Shown: positions 24,220 through 33,109, counted from the first letter of the stretch. The stretch: 34,443 nucleotides of DNA from Bacteroidales bacterium (GCA_003141525.1 PLML01000236.1:1-34443); one strand, 5' to 3'. Numbers and translations are program-made. Notes: generated by a model from the letters alone, not told the origin.

Positions 24220-24678
24220 ATGGCCGATACATATACAAAATTATTCATTCATGCGGTCTTTGCCGTCAAAGGCAGAGAAAATATCATCTCCCTGAGATGG
24301 AAAGATGGTCTGTACAGATATATAACAGGTATCGTTACTAATAATGATCAGAAACTAATGATAATCAATGGCATGCCTGATCATATCCACCTTCTGTTGG
24401 GCATTAAACCCACTATGGCTTTATCTGATCTGATCCGAGATATAAAAGCCAACTCATCCCGTTTTATCAACGAACAGAGATGGGTTCAGGGACGTTTTGA
24501 ATGGCAGCATGGATTCGGAGCCTTCACGTGTAATCCTGCTGAATTGGATACAATAATCAATTATATCAAAAACCAGGAAGAACATCATAAGATGAAGAGT
24601 TTCAAAGAGGAATATGTTAATTTGCTTAATTATAATAATATAGACTATAAAACCGAATATCTGTTTGATGATGTTTAA
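24220..24678 (+). CDS. REP-associated tyrosine transposase (RAYT, IS200/IS605 TnpA-like)
   Basis: The 152-aa protein is a single-domain HUH nuclease of the Y1 transposase superfamily: PDHIHLLLG with the HUH pair His55 and His57, and a candidate catalytic Tyr115 in DTIINYIKNQEEHH. GRFEWQHGFGAFTCNPAELD precedes it, as in Bacteroidota RAYT/TnpA proteins. Proteins of this kind act on single-stranded palindromic ends. Here the gene is framed by three REP palindromes on the left and three inverted ones on the right, which defines a RAYT-REP unit. It is inserted between hsdS and hsdM. The ribosome-binding site is within the third REP, so folding of that REP could lower translation. All key residues are intact. 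Confidence 0.88.
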   Translation: MADTYTKLFIHAVFAVKGRENIISLRWKDGLYRYITGIVTNNDQKLMIINGMPDHIHLLLGIKPTMALSDLIRDIKANSSRFINEQRWVQGRFEWQHGFGAFTCNPAELDTIINYIKNQEEHHKMKSFKEEYVNLLNYNNIDYKTEYLFDDV

Positions 24679-24684
24679 AGATAT

Positions 24685-24799
24685 CGCTCCTCCGGAGCTC
24701 AACATTGCTATGATTAATTCTTCTATTAATTTTCCGCTCCTTCGGAGCTCGGTATTTTTATAACTAAATTTACTATTAATGTACCGCTCCTCCGGAGCT
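24685..24799 (-). repeat. Three inverted REP palindromes downstream of RAYT (50-bp period)
   Basis: CGCTCCTCCGGAGCT occurs at 24685 and 24785 and, with one change (CGCTCCTTCGGAGCT), at 24735. The spacing is exactly 50 bp and the orientation is opposite to the upstream set. The spacers share TTCTATTAAT or TACTATTAAT, the complement of the AATA-rich left spacers. The hsdM start lies 45 bp further on. Confidence 0.9.
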
Positions 24800-24844
24800 G
24801 GAAAAGTTTGAAAAATTCTTCCGAAAGAAAACAAAAATTATAAA

Positions 24845-26332
24845 ATGAATACATCCACAATAATCAGCAAAGTCTGGAATTTTTGCAACACTCTTCGAGA
24901 TGATGGGGTGAGCTATGGTGATTATCTCGAACAACTGACTTATCTGCTGTTCCTTAAGCTTGCTGATGAATTCAGTAAACCCCCGTATAACCGTAAACTA
25001 CTTATTCCTAAAGAATACAACTGGGAAAGTTTGACTTCAAAAACAGGATCTGCGCTTGAGCTTCATTATTCAGTATTGCTGAGGGAATTATCACAGCAAA
25101 AGGGTATTCTGGGTCAGGTTTTCACCAAGAGCCAGAATAAAATCCAGGATCCTGCTAAGCTTTTCAAACTCATTGATCTGATTGACAAAGAGAGGTGGAG
25201 CACAATGGGGACAGATATTAAAGGTCAGATTTATGAGGGGCTTCTTGAGAAGAACGCAGAGGATACTAAAAGCGGGGCCGGGCAATATTTTACTCCGAGA
25301 GCGCTTATAAAAGTGATGGTCGAATGCTTAAATCTTCAGCCTGAAAAAACCATTGCTGATCCTGCATGTGGGACCGGTGGCTTCTTCCTGGCATCATATG
25401 ATAATCTGGTTGCTAATCATTCACTTAACATTGAACAAAAGCACTCCCTTAAATACAAGACCTTCTTTGGTAATGAGATAGTTGCCAACACAAGGCGACT
25501 ATGTCTTATGAACCTTTTTCTTCATAACATAGGAGATATTGAAAGCGAAAATGTCATATCCCCAAACGATTCCCTGGTCGCCGATAATGGAATGAGATTT
25601 GATTATGTCCTTACCAATCCTCCTTTCGGAAAGAAAAGCAGCATGACTTTCACAAATGAGGAGGGGGAACAGGAGAAAGAAGACCTGACATACAATCGTC
25701 AGGATTTCTGGGCAACAACCAGTAATAAACAACTAAACTTTGTACAGCATATACGCACCATGCTGAAAACAACAGGTAAGGCAGCAGTTGTTGTACCAGA
25801 TAATGTTTTGTTTGAGGGAGGCGCCGGAGAAACAGTTAGGAAAAAGATGCTCGAAACTACAGATCTGCATACTATTCTGAGGTTACCAACAGGAATATTT
25901 TATGCTCAGGGAGTGAAAGCAAATGTAATATTTTTTGATGCTAAACCGGCTTCCAAAGAACCATGGACCAGAGAGGTTTGGATTTATGATTACCGGACAA
26001 ATGTACACCATACACTTAAGAAAAATCCTCTTAAGATGGATGACCTTAAAGACTTTATTAAATGTTATAATCCGGTTAACCGGCAACTTCGAAAGGAGAC
26101 ATATAATTCAGAATCCTATCCGGAAGGACAATGGAGAAAATTCACTTACGAAGAAATTATAAGTAGAGACAAAACCAGTCTGGATATTACATGGATCAAA
26201 GACAAATCGCTGGCCGATCTTGATAATCTGCCTGATCCTGATGTTCTGGCTGCAGATATTATTGAGAATCTCGAAACTGGACTCGAAAGTTTTAGAGAAA
26301 TAATGGTGAAACTTAATTCAAAGGATTATTAA
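24845..26332 (+). CDS. hsdM: Type I restriction-modification DNA methyltransferase (HsdM)
   Basis: HsdM methylates adenine in the sequence chosen by HsdS. The 495-aa protein has the N-terminal helical HsdM domain (YGDYLEQLTYLLFLKLADEF at 25-44), then the conserved GQYFTPRALIKVMVE. SAM-binding motif I is DPACGTGGFFLASYD at 172-186 and the catalytic NPPFG is at 258-262. GKAAVVVPDNVLFEGG and LRLPTGIFYAQGVKANVIFF complete the family pattern. The gene is intact and follows the RAYT-REP unit, so transcription from the hsdR promoter would have to pass through six palindromes. A local promoter may exist. The order R-S-M differs from the more common M-S-R order. Confidence 0.95.
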   Translation: MNTSTIISKVWNFCNTLRDDGVSYGDYLEQLTYLLFLKLADEFSKPPYNRKLLIPKEYNWESLTSKTGSALELHYSVLLRELSQQKGILGQVFTKSQNKIQDPAKLFKLIDLIDKERWSTMGTDIKGQIYEGLLEKNAEDTKSGAGQYFTPRALIKVMVECLNLQPEKTIADPACGTGGFFLASYDNLVANHSLNIEQKHSLKYKTFFGNEIVANTRRLCLMNLFLHNIGDIESENVISPNDSLVADNGMRFDYVLTNPPFGKKSSMTFTNEEGEQEKEDLTYNRQDFWATTSNKQLNFVQHIRTMLKTTGKAAVVVPDNVLFEGGAGETVRKKMLETTDLHTILRLPTGIFYAQGVKANVIFFDAKPASKEPWTREVWIYDYRTNVHHTLKKNPLKMDDLKDFIKCYNPVNRQLRKETYNSESYPEGQWRKFTYEEIISRDKTSLDITWIKDKSLADLDNLPDPDVLAADIIENLETGLESFREIMVKLNSKDY

Positions 26333-26635
26333 AGTCAGGAAAAACAAAAATTCTATTGGTTGGGAACTTAAGAAAATAATTGCCTTCAGATAAAATCCAT
26401 TGGCCGGATAAAGAAAGGCTTGAAAGGAGATATCTGGACTTCCTAAAAGCAGGATGAGATTGATATTGTGCATGATACAAAATCCATCACATCTTAAAAT
26501 TCAAAACCCAGCAGATCATTGATCAGGCAATGTTGATAAAGGGATGTGTGAGTGCGAATATGAGAGCGAAAAAAAATATAAGTTAAATTAATATCTTCGG
26601 ATGTCGGAAAACACAAGTCAGAACAAATCTGAAAA
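26333..26635. other. Intergenic region, nothing recognised
   Basis: About 300 bp between hsdM and the next gene. No hairpin, repeat or credible ORF was seen; a short frame entering the next gene out of phase is regarded as chance. Confidence 0.45.
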
Positions 26636-28042
26636 ATGGGAACCATCTTTAAAAATATATTCAGCCTGTTCTTCTTCCTCCAGGCTTTCACGTCTCAATC
26701 ATTCCTGTTCTCGCAGGTATCCGCCAGAGATCAGGTTACTGATACGGTCCAATGCCGTGATGAGATTGGACAGAGCTATGCTCTTTACCGGCCGGCACAA
26801 TATGATAATAAAAAGAGCTGGCCGGTCATCCTTATTTTTGATCCTTCGGCAAGGGGAAGAACAGGCGTTAGTAGTTTCATTGAGGCAGGCAGAAAATATG
26901 GATTCATCCTTGCCTGTTCAAACAATTCACGCAATGGACCGCTGGGAGATAATTTCACTGCCGCTGCTGCAATGCTTCAGGATGTTGAAGAACGATTCGC
27001 TGTAGATCAGAGACGGATCTATGCTGCAGGTTTTTCCGGAGGATCACGTTTTGCAATGGCCTTTGCTGTAAAAGAAAAGAGGATATCCGGTGTTATCGGT
27101 TGCGGGGCAGGCCTGCCTAATGACAGGAATTATCTCCCGTCAGGAAATTCCGACTTCTTATATTACGGCCTGGCCGGCACCCGCGATATGAATTATCTTG
27201 AAATGCACGACCTGCCTGGCTTCTTCAGCAACCAGACCAGGGTGATATCATATCTCAGGACATTCTCCGGGGGTCATCAATGGCCCGGTTCCGATTTGAT
27301 CACTGAAGCTGTGGAATGGTTTGTCCTTCAGACAATGAACAGGAAAATAATATCGGCCGATCAGACATTTCTTTCATATATTGAAAACAAAACACAAAAC
27401 CTGATCAATTCGCAGTTATCCGCCGGAAACCAGTCTGATGCAATGATGTACATGAGGTTTGCCGCAAGAGACTTTCAGGGAACTCCTTTTGCCTCCCGTA
27501 TGACACAGTTGCTGACTGATTCCGAAAAATCGGCTGAATATCATATGGCAACCCGCAAATGGAATAAAATGGCTGCAACTGAACAGGAGAGAAAAGAAAA
27601 ATATCTGAAATACCTGAGTGAGATCGTTAATTCAGGTTCATTACCCGACAGTGCGTCAGCCTGGTGGAAAAATGAGACCAGAGCACTTATAAGGCTTCGT
27701 GATAAAGGCAGTGCTGAAAACAGCCAGATGGCATCAAGAGTCCTGAATTTCATTTCTATCCTCTGCTCTGAGCAGGGGACATCATATTACAGGAACAGGC
27801 TTTATGCACAGGCAGCCTTCCAGTTTGAGATCTGCACATTGTCGGACAGTGAAAACCAGAATAATTATTATAATCTTGCCAGGTCCCTGGCCGGATCAGG
27901 TAAATCAAAGGAGTCGGTTGATGCACTTTCTGCAGCCATGAACCATGGTTTTAATTCACGAAAAACGGTCGAGTCCGATCCTGCCTTCGGGAAGATCAGG
28001 GATGACACCCGGTATAAAGCCCTGATACTTAAAATGAAATAA
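26636..28042 (+). CDS. Secreted alpha/beta hydrolase with C-terminal TPR-like region
   Basis: The 468-aa protein has a signal peptide (about 1-29, IFSLFFFLQAFTSQSFLFSQ). Residues 45-230 are an alpha/beta hydrolase of the PHB-depolymerase/LpqC or dienelactone-hydrolase type: YRPAQYDNKKSWPVILIFDP, nucleophile Ser134 in AAGFSGGSR, probable acid Asp184 in AGTRDMNY, and His214 in FSGGHQWPG. The remaining part is helical and ends in a TPR-like unit (YYNLARSLAGSGKSKESVDAL). The substrate is unknown; an ester of the cell envelope or a plant-type polymer is possible. The gene stands alone, followed by a large hairpin. Its codon use is richer in G and C than the neighbouring restriction genes. Confidence 0.8.
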   Translation: MGTIFKNIFSLFFFLQAFTSQSFLFSQVSARDQVTDTVQCRDEIGQSYALYRPAQYDNKKSWPVILIFDPSARGRTGVSSFIEAGRKYGFILACSNNSRNGPLGDNFTAAAAMLQDVEERFAVDQRRIYAAGFSGGSRFAMAFAVKEKRISGVIGCGAGLPNDRNYLPSGNSDFLYYGLAGTRDMNYLEMHDLPGFFSNQTRVISYLRTFSGGHQWPGSDLITEAVEWFVLQTMNRKIISADQTFLSYIENKTQNLINSQLSAGNQSDAMMYMRFAARDFQGTPFASRMTQLLTDSEKSAEYHMATRKWNKMAATEQERKEKYLKYLSEIVNSGSLPDSASAWWKNETRALIRLRDKGSAENSQMASRVLNFISILCSEQGTSYYRNRLYAQAAFQFEICTLSDSENQNNYYNLARSLAGSGKSKESVDALSAAMNHGFNSRKTVESDPAFGKIRDDTRYKALILKMK

Positions 28043-28445
28043 AGGATATTTATTTTTCATTTCTTTTGCTCCTCCAAAAGAAATGAAACAAAGAAAAAGA
28101 GGCCCGAAATGCCAACTTCAGCCAAAACGGGCGCCCGCTACACAAGCCTTTACGCGCTACCGTTTCGGCTGCAGTTCGCACCATTTCGGGGTTGCCAACG
28201 CGCCTTGAGCTATACAATTTTCACTTTCATTCTGATGGTTTTTGATTAATTTGACTTTTGTCTTTTTCCTTTTCCTGTAATTGAGCTGATTATATGTGTG
28301 GAAAATGATAAATTTGTCTTCATGAGAAGCAGGTTATACAAGATTAATAATCAACACAGAAAATCCTCAGTTTTCCAACCGCTCATTCTTTTTACGATTT
28401 TACATCTTTTAGACGAAACTGAAGTTTTATTATAATATTCTGAAA
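28043..28445. other. Intergenic region with a structured GC-rich element
   Basis: The first 160 bp contain the nested hairpins listed separately. The remaining part (about 28215-28445) is AT-rich, has no ORF, and presumably contains the promoter of the DUF748-like gene. Confidence 0.5.
28055..28190 (+). repeat. Structured element: perfect 14-bp hairpin plus nested stems
   Basis: TTTCATTTCTTTTG (28055-28068) and CAAAAGAAATGAAA (28075-28088) form a perfect stem with loop CTCCTC. Then CCCGAAATG (28103-28111) pairs with CATTTCGGG (28182-28190), enclosing CAGCCAAAACGG (28119-28130) paired with CCGTTTCGGCTG (28160-28171) at 11 of 12 positions. The core is far richer in GC than its surroundings. 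From memory, it resembles interspersed ORF-less elements of Bacteroidota; no second copy was seen here. Confidence 0.65.
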
Positions 28446-30746
28446 ATGAAAATTGTAAACACCAATTATAAAAAGCCAATAATTACCGTAATCAGTTCAA
28501 TCATCGTTATAGTAATAGCTGTTATTTTATTGGCCTCGCCGATCACAAAATATCTGATTGAGAAGAATGACACTAAATACATTGGAAGGGAAATTAAAAT
28601 GGGGCGGGTTTATGTAAATCTATTTACCGGGTATATTCATATCCGCAACCTGAAAATTTATGAATCGAAAAACCAGGCTGACACAGTTGGAATCGACAGC
28701 GTTTTCTTTTCAGCAAAAGGGATTAGTGCAAATTTTGCATTGCTTAAACTATTTTCTAAAACTATAGAAATAAAAGACCTCACATTGGATGATCCAATGG
28801 GAATAATAATTCAAAACAAAAAGAATTTTAATTTCAACGATCTGGTAAAAAAAATCGCTGCTGAAAAGACTGAAGCAACTACATCACCATTTCACTTTAA
28901 TATCCTGAATATAAAAATAAAAAACGGGGAGTTCCATTACCGTGAAAAAGTAATCCCAATAAATTATTTTATTAAAGAAGTTAATATTGAAAGTACTGGT
29001 AAGTATTGGAATGCAGATACAATCAGGGCTAATATTTCTTTCCTGTCAGGAATTGATTCCGGTAGCTTAAGAGGCAGTTTTACTATAAACTTAAAAAATC
29101 TGGATTATCGGCTGGCTGCTGTAATTCATAAGTATGATTTAAATTTTTTAGACCAATACCTCAAAAACTTAGTCAACTATGGCACTTTCAGCGCCAACCT
29201 TGATGCTGATATAAGTGCAACAGGAAATTTTAACGATCAGGAAAATTTAAATGCCAGGGGTTTGCTGGCAATTAATGACTTTCATTTTGGAAAAAACCCG
29301 AAGGATGATTATGCATCCTTCAACAAACTGGTATTAAAAATAGATGAATTAAGCCCCAGTAACCATAAATATCTTTTCGATTCATTATCGCTAAACCATC
29401 CTTTTATCAAATATGAGCTTTATGATTATTTGGATAACGTGCAAAAGATGTTTGGAAAATACGGAGCTAACACTTCTGAAAATAAGACAGAACCCGCACG
29501 GTTTAACCTTATTTTTATAATTGGGAATTACATAAAGGTACTTGCGAAAATTTTTTTTCAGAGCGATTACAAGATTAATAGGCTGGCTATTTACAAAGGA
29601 TGTTTCAGATTCAATGACTATTCTTCCAACGAAAAATTTTCAATTGAAACAAATCCGCTTTATGTCGTTGCTGATTCTGTTAATAAAAACAGCAATTGGG
29701 TTAAAGTATCCTTGAAATCAGGTATTAAGCCTTATGGTAATATCACAGTAGCCCTGAGTATAAGTCCAAAAGATAGCGGAGATTTTGATATGCAATATCA
29801 TCTTCAGAGATTGCCTGTTTCAATTTTTAACCCCTATCTTATTACCTATACTTCTTTCCCGTTAGACAGGGGTACAATAGAAATTACCGGCACCTGGAAA
29901 GTAAGGCACGGAATTATCAAAAGCGATAATCACTTCCTGGTAATTGATCCGCATGTACTCAGACAACAAAGTTACAAAAACACAAAGCTGATTTCTTCAC
30001 CTTTAATAATGTTCTTAACTCGCCAGCACGGAAATGTCATTGATTACCAGATTCCTATAACAGGCAATATGAAGAATCCGACATTTCATCTGCGCCAGGT
30101 TGTTTTTCATATTTTTGGGAAAATATTTGTTAATCCGGCTTTAATTCCTTTCAGATTACTGGAGAAAAAATCGGAAAATAAAATTGATAAATCACTTATA
30201 ATGGAGTGGGAAATACGACAGAATTCACTTCTGCACCGGCAGGAAAAATTTGTAAATAAAATGGTAGACTTTCTGAAAAAGAATCCTGAGGTAACGCTTG
30301 GTGTTTATCCAAATCAGTATGCTGAAAAAGAAAAAGAATATATAGGTTTTTTTGAAGCCAGGAAGAAATATTTTTTGATATCCGGAAAGTTAAATGCTCT
30401 GTTTTTCAGTAAAGAGGATTCTATGAAAGTTGAAAACATGCCTGTAAAAGATTCATTGTTCGTTAAATTTTTGAACAAACAGGTTCACGATAGCATGCTC
30501 TATACCATACAGGAAAAATGCAACAGTTTTGTTGGCTTATCTGTTATCAATTCTAAATTTGAGCAATTAAACAAAAAAAGAGAAGACACGTTTCTATTGC
30601 ATTTTAAGAAAGAAGGTTTGGGAAACCGTGTAAAAATTTATAAAGGTGAAAACGAAATACCTTACAATGGCTTTTCATTCTACAAAATTATTTACAACGG
30701 GGAACTTCCAAAATCCCTGATAAAGGTATATCAGCAAATGAATTAA
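28446..30746 (+). CDS. AsmA/DUF748-like envelope protein
   Basis: The 766-aa protein has one N-terminal membrane helix (about 12-33, ITVISSIIVIVIAVILLASP). The next part is typical of the DUF748/AsmA-like group: YIGREIKMGRVYVNLFTGYI followed by HIRNLKIYE and FALLKLFSKTIEIKDLTLDDP. Long beta-rich stretches follow, and after about residue 570 a predicted helical, charged C-terminal domain. Proteins of this type span the periplasm with an elongated beta structure and are linked to lipid transfer or outer-membrane maintenance. The gene is separate from its neighbours and ends at a bidirectional terminator shared with the GH130 gene. No catalytic residues are expected. Confidence 0.75.
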   Translation: MKIVNTNYKKPIITVISSIIVIVIAVILLASPITKYLIEKNDTKYIGREIKMGRVYVNLFTGYIHIRNLKIYESKNQADTVGIDSVFFSAKGISANFALLKLFSKTIEIKDLTLDDPMGIIIQNKKNFNFNDLVKKIAAEKTEATTSPFHFNILNIKIKNGEFHYREKVIPINYFIKEVNIESTGKYWNADTIRANISFLSGIDSGSLRGSFTINLKNLDYRLAAVIHKYDLNFLDQYLKNLVNYGTFSANLDADISATGNFNDQENLNARGLLAINDFHFGKNPKDDYASFNKLVLKIDELSPSNHKYLFDSLSLNHPFIKYELYDYLDNVQKMFGKYGANTSENKTEPARFNLIFIIGNYIKVLAKIFFQSDYKINRLAIYKGCFRFNDYSSNEKFSIETNPLYVVADSVNKNSNWVKVSLKSGIKPYGNITVALSISPKDSGDFDMQYHLQRLPVSIFNPYLITYTSFPLDRGTIEITGTWKVRHGIIKSDNHFLVIDPHVLRQQSYKNTKLISSPLIMFLTRQHGNVIDYQIPITGNMKNPTFHLRQVVFHIFGKIFVNPALIPFRLLEKKSENKIDKSLIMEWEIRQNSLLHRQEKFVNKMVDFLKKNPEVTLGVYPNQYAEKEKEYIGFFEARKKYFLISGKLNALFFSKEDSMKVENMPVKDSLFVKFLNKQVHDSMLYTIQEKCNSFVGLSVINSKFEQLNKKREDTFLLHFKKEGLGNRVKIYKGENEIPYNGFSFYKIIYNGELPKSLIKVYQQMN

Positions 30747-30766
30747 TTTAGAACCATGTAAAACAT

Positions 30767-30800
30767 AAAGCCCCGCAGATCATTGATCTCGCGGGGTTTA
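30767..30800. terminator. Bidirectional terminator between convergent genes
   Basis: AAAGCCCCGCAGATC and GATCTCGCGGGGTTT pair over 14 of 15 positions with a short loop (ATT). It lies between the DUF748-like gene (+) and the GH130 gene (-). Confidence 0.75.
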
Positions 30801-30855
30801 CGTTTTAAGGAACCAGAGGTTGAAGTTGCAGTAACTACCAATTCTTCTGCTATTT

Positions 30856-32322
30856 TTAGCTCTTAAGTTCATTCAGGAGTTCATTTAAATTAATCGAAGC
30901 GTAAGTAGATGCGTAGTCTGAAATGCCATAAGGAACAATCAGATTACCATTGTGGATAATTGAACCGCAGGAGTAAACAACATTAGGCACATAACCTTCC
31001 CTTTCTTCAGCATTGGGAGACAATAAAGGTGTCTTTAGCCTGCCAATCTCTTTTTCAGGATTATCAAGTTCATATAATGATGCTCCTAATACGTATTCCC
31101 TCATGGGGCCGACTCCGTGTGTAATTACAAGCCAACCGTCTTTCGTCTCGATAGGGGAACCACAATTTCCAACCTGTATAAGTTCCCAGGAAAATTTTGG
31201 TGTCTGAATTAGTTTGGCTTCGCGCCAGATATTTATATTATCAGAATAAGCTATATAATTATTCACTCCATCTATCCTGCACAGCATGGCATATTTACCA
31301 TTGATCATTCTTGGAAACAATGCCATTCCTTTATTCTGTGCCAGTTCGCCATGAATGGGTAAACCTTTGAAATGATAGAAATTTTTGGTTGTAAGTAACT
31401 TTGGTAATATGGATATGCCATCATAAGCAGTATAGGTAGCATAGTAAGTCACTTCACCGTATTCCTCTGTGAATTTAACAAAACGTGCATCTTCAATGCC
31501 ATTTCTTTCGCTTTCAGATATTGGAAAAATAACTCTCTCGGAAATTGCCGAATCAAGTGAAAAGTCAAGTTCGTAGTGAGATTTCGCCAGCCACATCATT
31601 TGATTCACTATTAATTCTTTATTTGTCGTCAGGTGATGTGTTTTTCTTGTTTCTTCCACTGCCGTTTTCAATTCGTCATAAGTAAAACTGTTGGCCAGTT
31701 TTTCCAATACAAAGACTGGGGAAATTTTATTGTCGAAATCACGCATTTCATCCAGTTTTTTAATAAATGATTTTTTATTGTAAATATGCCTTTTGATTCG
31801 CTCTGCTTCTGCCAGCATTTTGCCGACAGGTTCAATAATAAGATTATTGTTCCTGTCAATGATACCTGAACGAAAAACAATGGACGAAATATGCCCTTCG
31901 CCAGTTGCCCTGAAACTTAAAATCACTCTTTTCTCATCCGGTCCTAATTCCGACTGGTCAGGATCTTCAACGATGGATGGATTAAAAAAAGCTGCCGATT
32001 CAATTGAATACTCCAGTGTGAAATATGAACCTATAAGCAGCTTATGAGATTGATTAACATTGCCTGGTTTTATTCCCAACTCATCAAACAAGTTATACAG
32101 TTTATTAAAATGCGTTTCAAATATCATTGAAATATTTCTATGACGTCTGGAATAACCTCTCAACACCTTACTTAATGTTGTATATACCTCGATTTCAGAC
32201 ATAGCCAGCACATTGCTGATAATATACTTACTTTTTTCATTGGAAATATTAAAAAAACGGGCGATTACCCTGCTAGGGTCAGGGAGAAATTTACTATCCT
32301 TTCTGGTCACAGTAACTTTCAT
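30856..32322 (-). CDS. Glycoside hydrolase family 130 enzyme (mannoside phosphorylase/mannosidase type)
   Basis: The 488-aa protein has the five-bladed beta-propeller pattern of GH130. Key parts are NGIEDARFVKF with the probable general acid Asp278, then GMALFPRMINGKYAM, GNCGSPIETKDGWLVITHGV, and GYVPNVVYSCGSI. GH130 enzymes act on beta-mannosides, mostly as phosphorylases; some subfamilies are hydrolases. The Arg in ALFPR fits phosphate-binding members, but I cannot assign the subfamily. About 100 residues precede the propeller, longer than the smallest members. No signal peptide is seen, so it is probably cytoplasmic. There is no transporter or other sugar gene nearby. Confidence 0.87.
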   Translation of the reverse strand: MKVTVTRKDSKFLPDPSRVIARFFNISNEKSKYIISNVLAMSEIEVYTTLSKVLRGYSRRHRNISMIFETHFNKLYNLFDELGIKPGNVNQSHKLLIGSYFTLEYSIESAAFFNPSIVEDPDQSELGPDEKRVILSFRATGEGHISSIVFRSGIIDRNNNLIIEPVGKMLAEAERIKRHIYNKKSFIKKLDEMRDFDNKISPVFVLEKLANSFTYDELKTAVEETRKTHHLTTNKELIVNQMMWLAKSHYELDFSLDSAISERVIFPISESERNGIEDARFVKFTEEYGEVTYYATYTAYDGISILPKLLTTKNFYHFKGLPIHGELAQNKGMALFPRMINGKYAMLCRIDGVNNYIAYSDNINIWREAKLIQTPKFSWELIQVGNCGSPIETKDGWLVITHGVGPMREYVLGASLYELDNPEKEIGRLKTPLLSPNAEEREGYVPNVVYSCGSIIHNGNLIVPYGISDYASTYASINLNELLNELKS

Positions 32323-32670
32323 AGTTCTCTGATTTTATATTAAATTAAAGTTCCTAAATTCAACTAATAATAGCAGCTTTTAACCAAAGAGCAAAGCTAT
32401 ACAATTTCTCAAATGAAAAGTCAAGGATATATGCAACAGCAAAAGGTGTAGTTAGTAGCTATCAGTGCCAGTCAGTAACATGGTTTTTGATCCTGTCCCA
32501 AACGAACCAGGTGAAGGTCAGGAAGCAGGGCATCACAAACCACCTGAAGAACTAAAAAAACGAAAAACATAGTTAATCATTTACGGTTATATAATTAAAT
32601 CATTGCCGGTAATATCGAGATTAAATGCAATGAAATATCCAGAACCAATTTGCCAAAGATGTATCAATGC
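32323..32670. other. Intergenic region with one possible short ORF
   Basis: The upstream region of the GH130 gene. On the plus strand a 30-codon frame at 32480-32572 reads MVFDPVPNEPGEGQEAGHHK and ends KKRKT. It is proline- and charge-rich but has no ribosome-binding site and is not called as a gene. Confidence 0.35.
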
Positions 32671-32871
32671 TTATTGAGATGAGACTACATTAAATGAATA
32701 ACATATTTTTGATTCTTCTTCACCCGCCGGTTCTATCTTTTTACGAAACTGAGAATGATAATCTTCCATTAATTCCTTTGCTACTGATTCAGAGATCGTT
32801 ATCCGTGCTCCTTTAAGAACACCATCCTGAATAGTCAGTCGCTCATCAAGCATTTCTCCGGTTGTTTTCAT
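32671..32871 (-). CDS. Small hypothetical protein, second of a coupled pair
   Basis: From the ATG at 32871 this 66-aa frame reads MKTTGEMLDERLTIQDGVLK and continues with ITISESVAKELMEDYHSQF. It is acidic and probably helical in the second half. The ATG lies one base after the stop of the preceding small frame (TGA-A-ATG), a strong sign of translational coupling and so that both are real. I do not recognise the family. A small accessory or antitoxin-type protein is possible but not supported by a motif. Confidence 0.45.
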   Translation of the reverse strand: MKTTGEMLDERLTIQDGVLKGARITISESVAKELMEDYHSQFRKKIEPAGEEESKICYSFNVVSSQ

Positions 32872-32872
32872 T

Positions 32873-33022
32873 TCAATATTTATTATAGTGTTCAAAAGTT
32901 ATTTCTTCTGTAATAATTAAATCCCATTCTGGAATCCAATAAACTCTTTCTGTAGGTTGAAATATCATTTGTCCTGCAAATTTTTCATCATAATCTACTA
33001 TCCATATAGCTTGTAAATACAC
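32873..33022 (-). CDS. Small hypothetical protein with GTG start
   Basis: A GTG at 33022 is preceded at five bases by AAGGGGAT, a good ribosome-binding site. It gives 49 aa starting MYLQAIWIVDYDEKFAGQMI and ending EHYNKY. A longer frame reaches an ATG at 33109, but its extra residues look like chance hydrophobic sequence without a ribosome-binding site. The pattern of short strands around the tryptophans (VYWIPEWDLIITEE) is compatible with a small beta protein. The next gene begins one base after its stop. The family is not recognised. Confidence 0.45.
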   Translation of the reverse strand: MYLQAIWIVDYDEKFAGQMIFQPTERVYWIPEWDLIITEEITFEHYNKY

Positions 33023-33109
33023 TTCTATCCCCTTAAGTAATATTTTGCAGTTTAAATTACAAGTTAAAAGTAAACGTAAAAAGATTTCTGTCAAGCAGCT
33101 AAAGCCCAA

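Noticed and set aside
24094-24799. CRISPR array suggested by regularly spaced repeats.
   Set aside because: Repeat cores are only about 15 bp, spacers are similar to each other, and the two sets are in opposite orientation around a RAYT gene.
26601-27005. Plus-strand 134-codon frame overlapping the esterase-TPR gene.
   Set aside because: It is out of phase with the hydrolase, which has signal peptide and catalytic motifs; the composition is Ser/Arg-rich as expected for a shadow frame.
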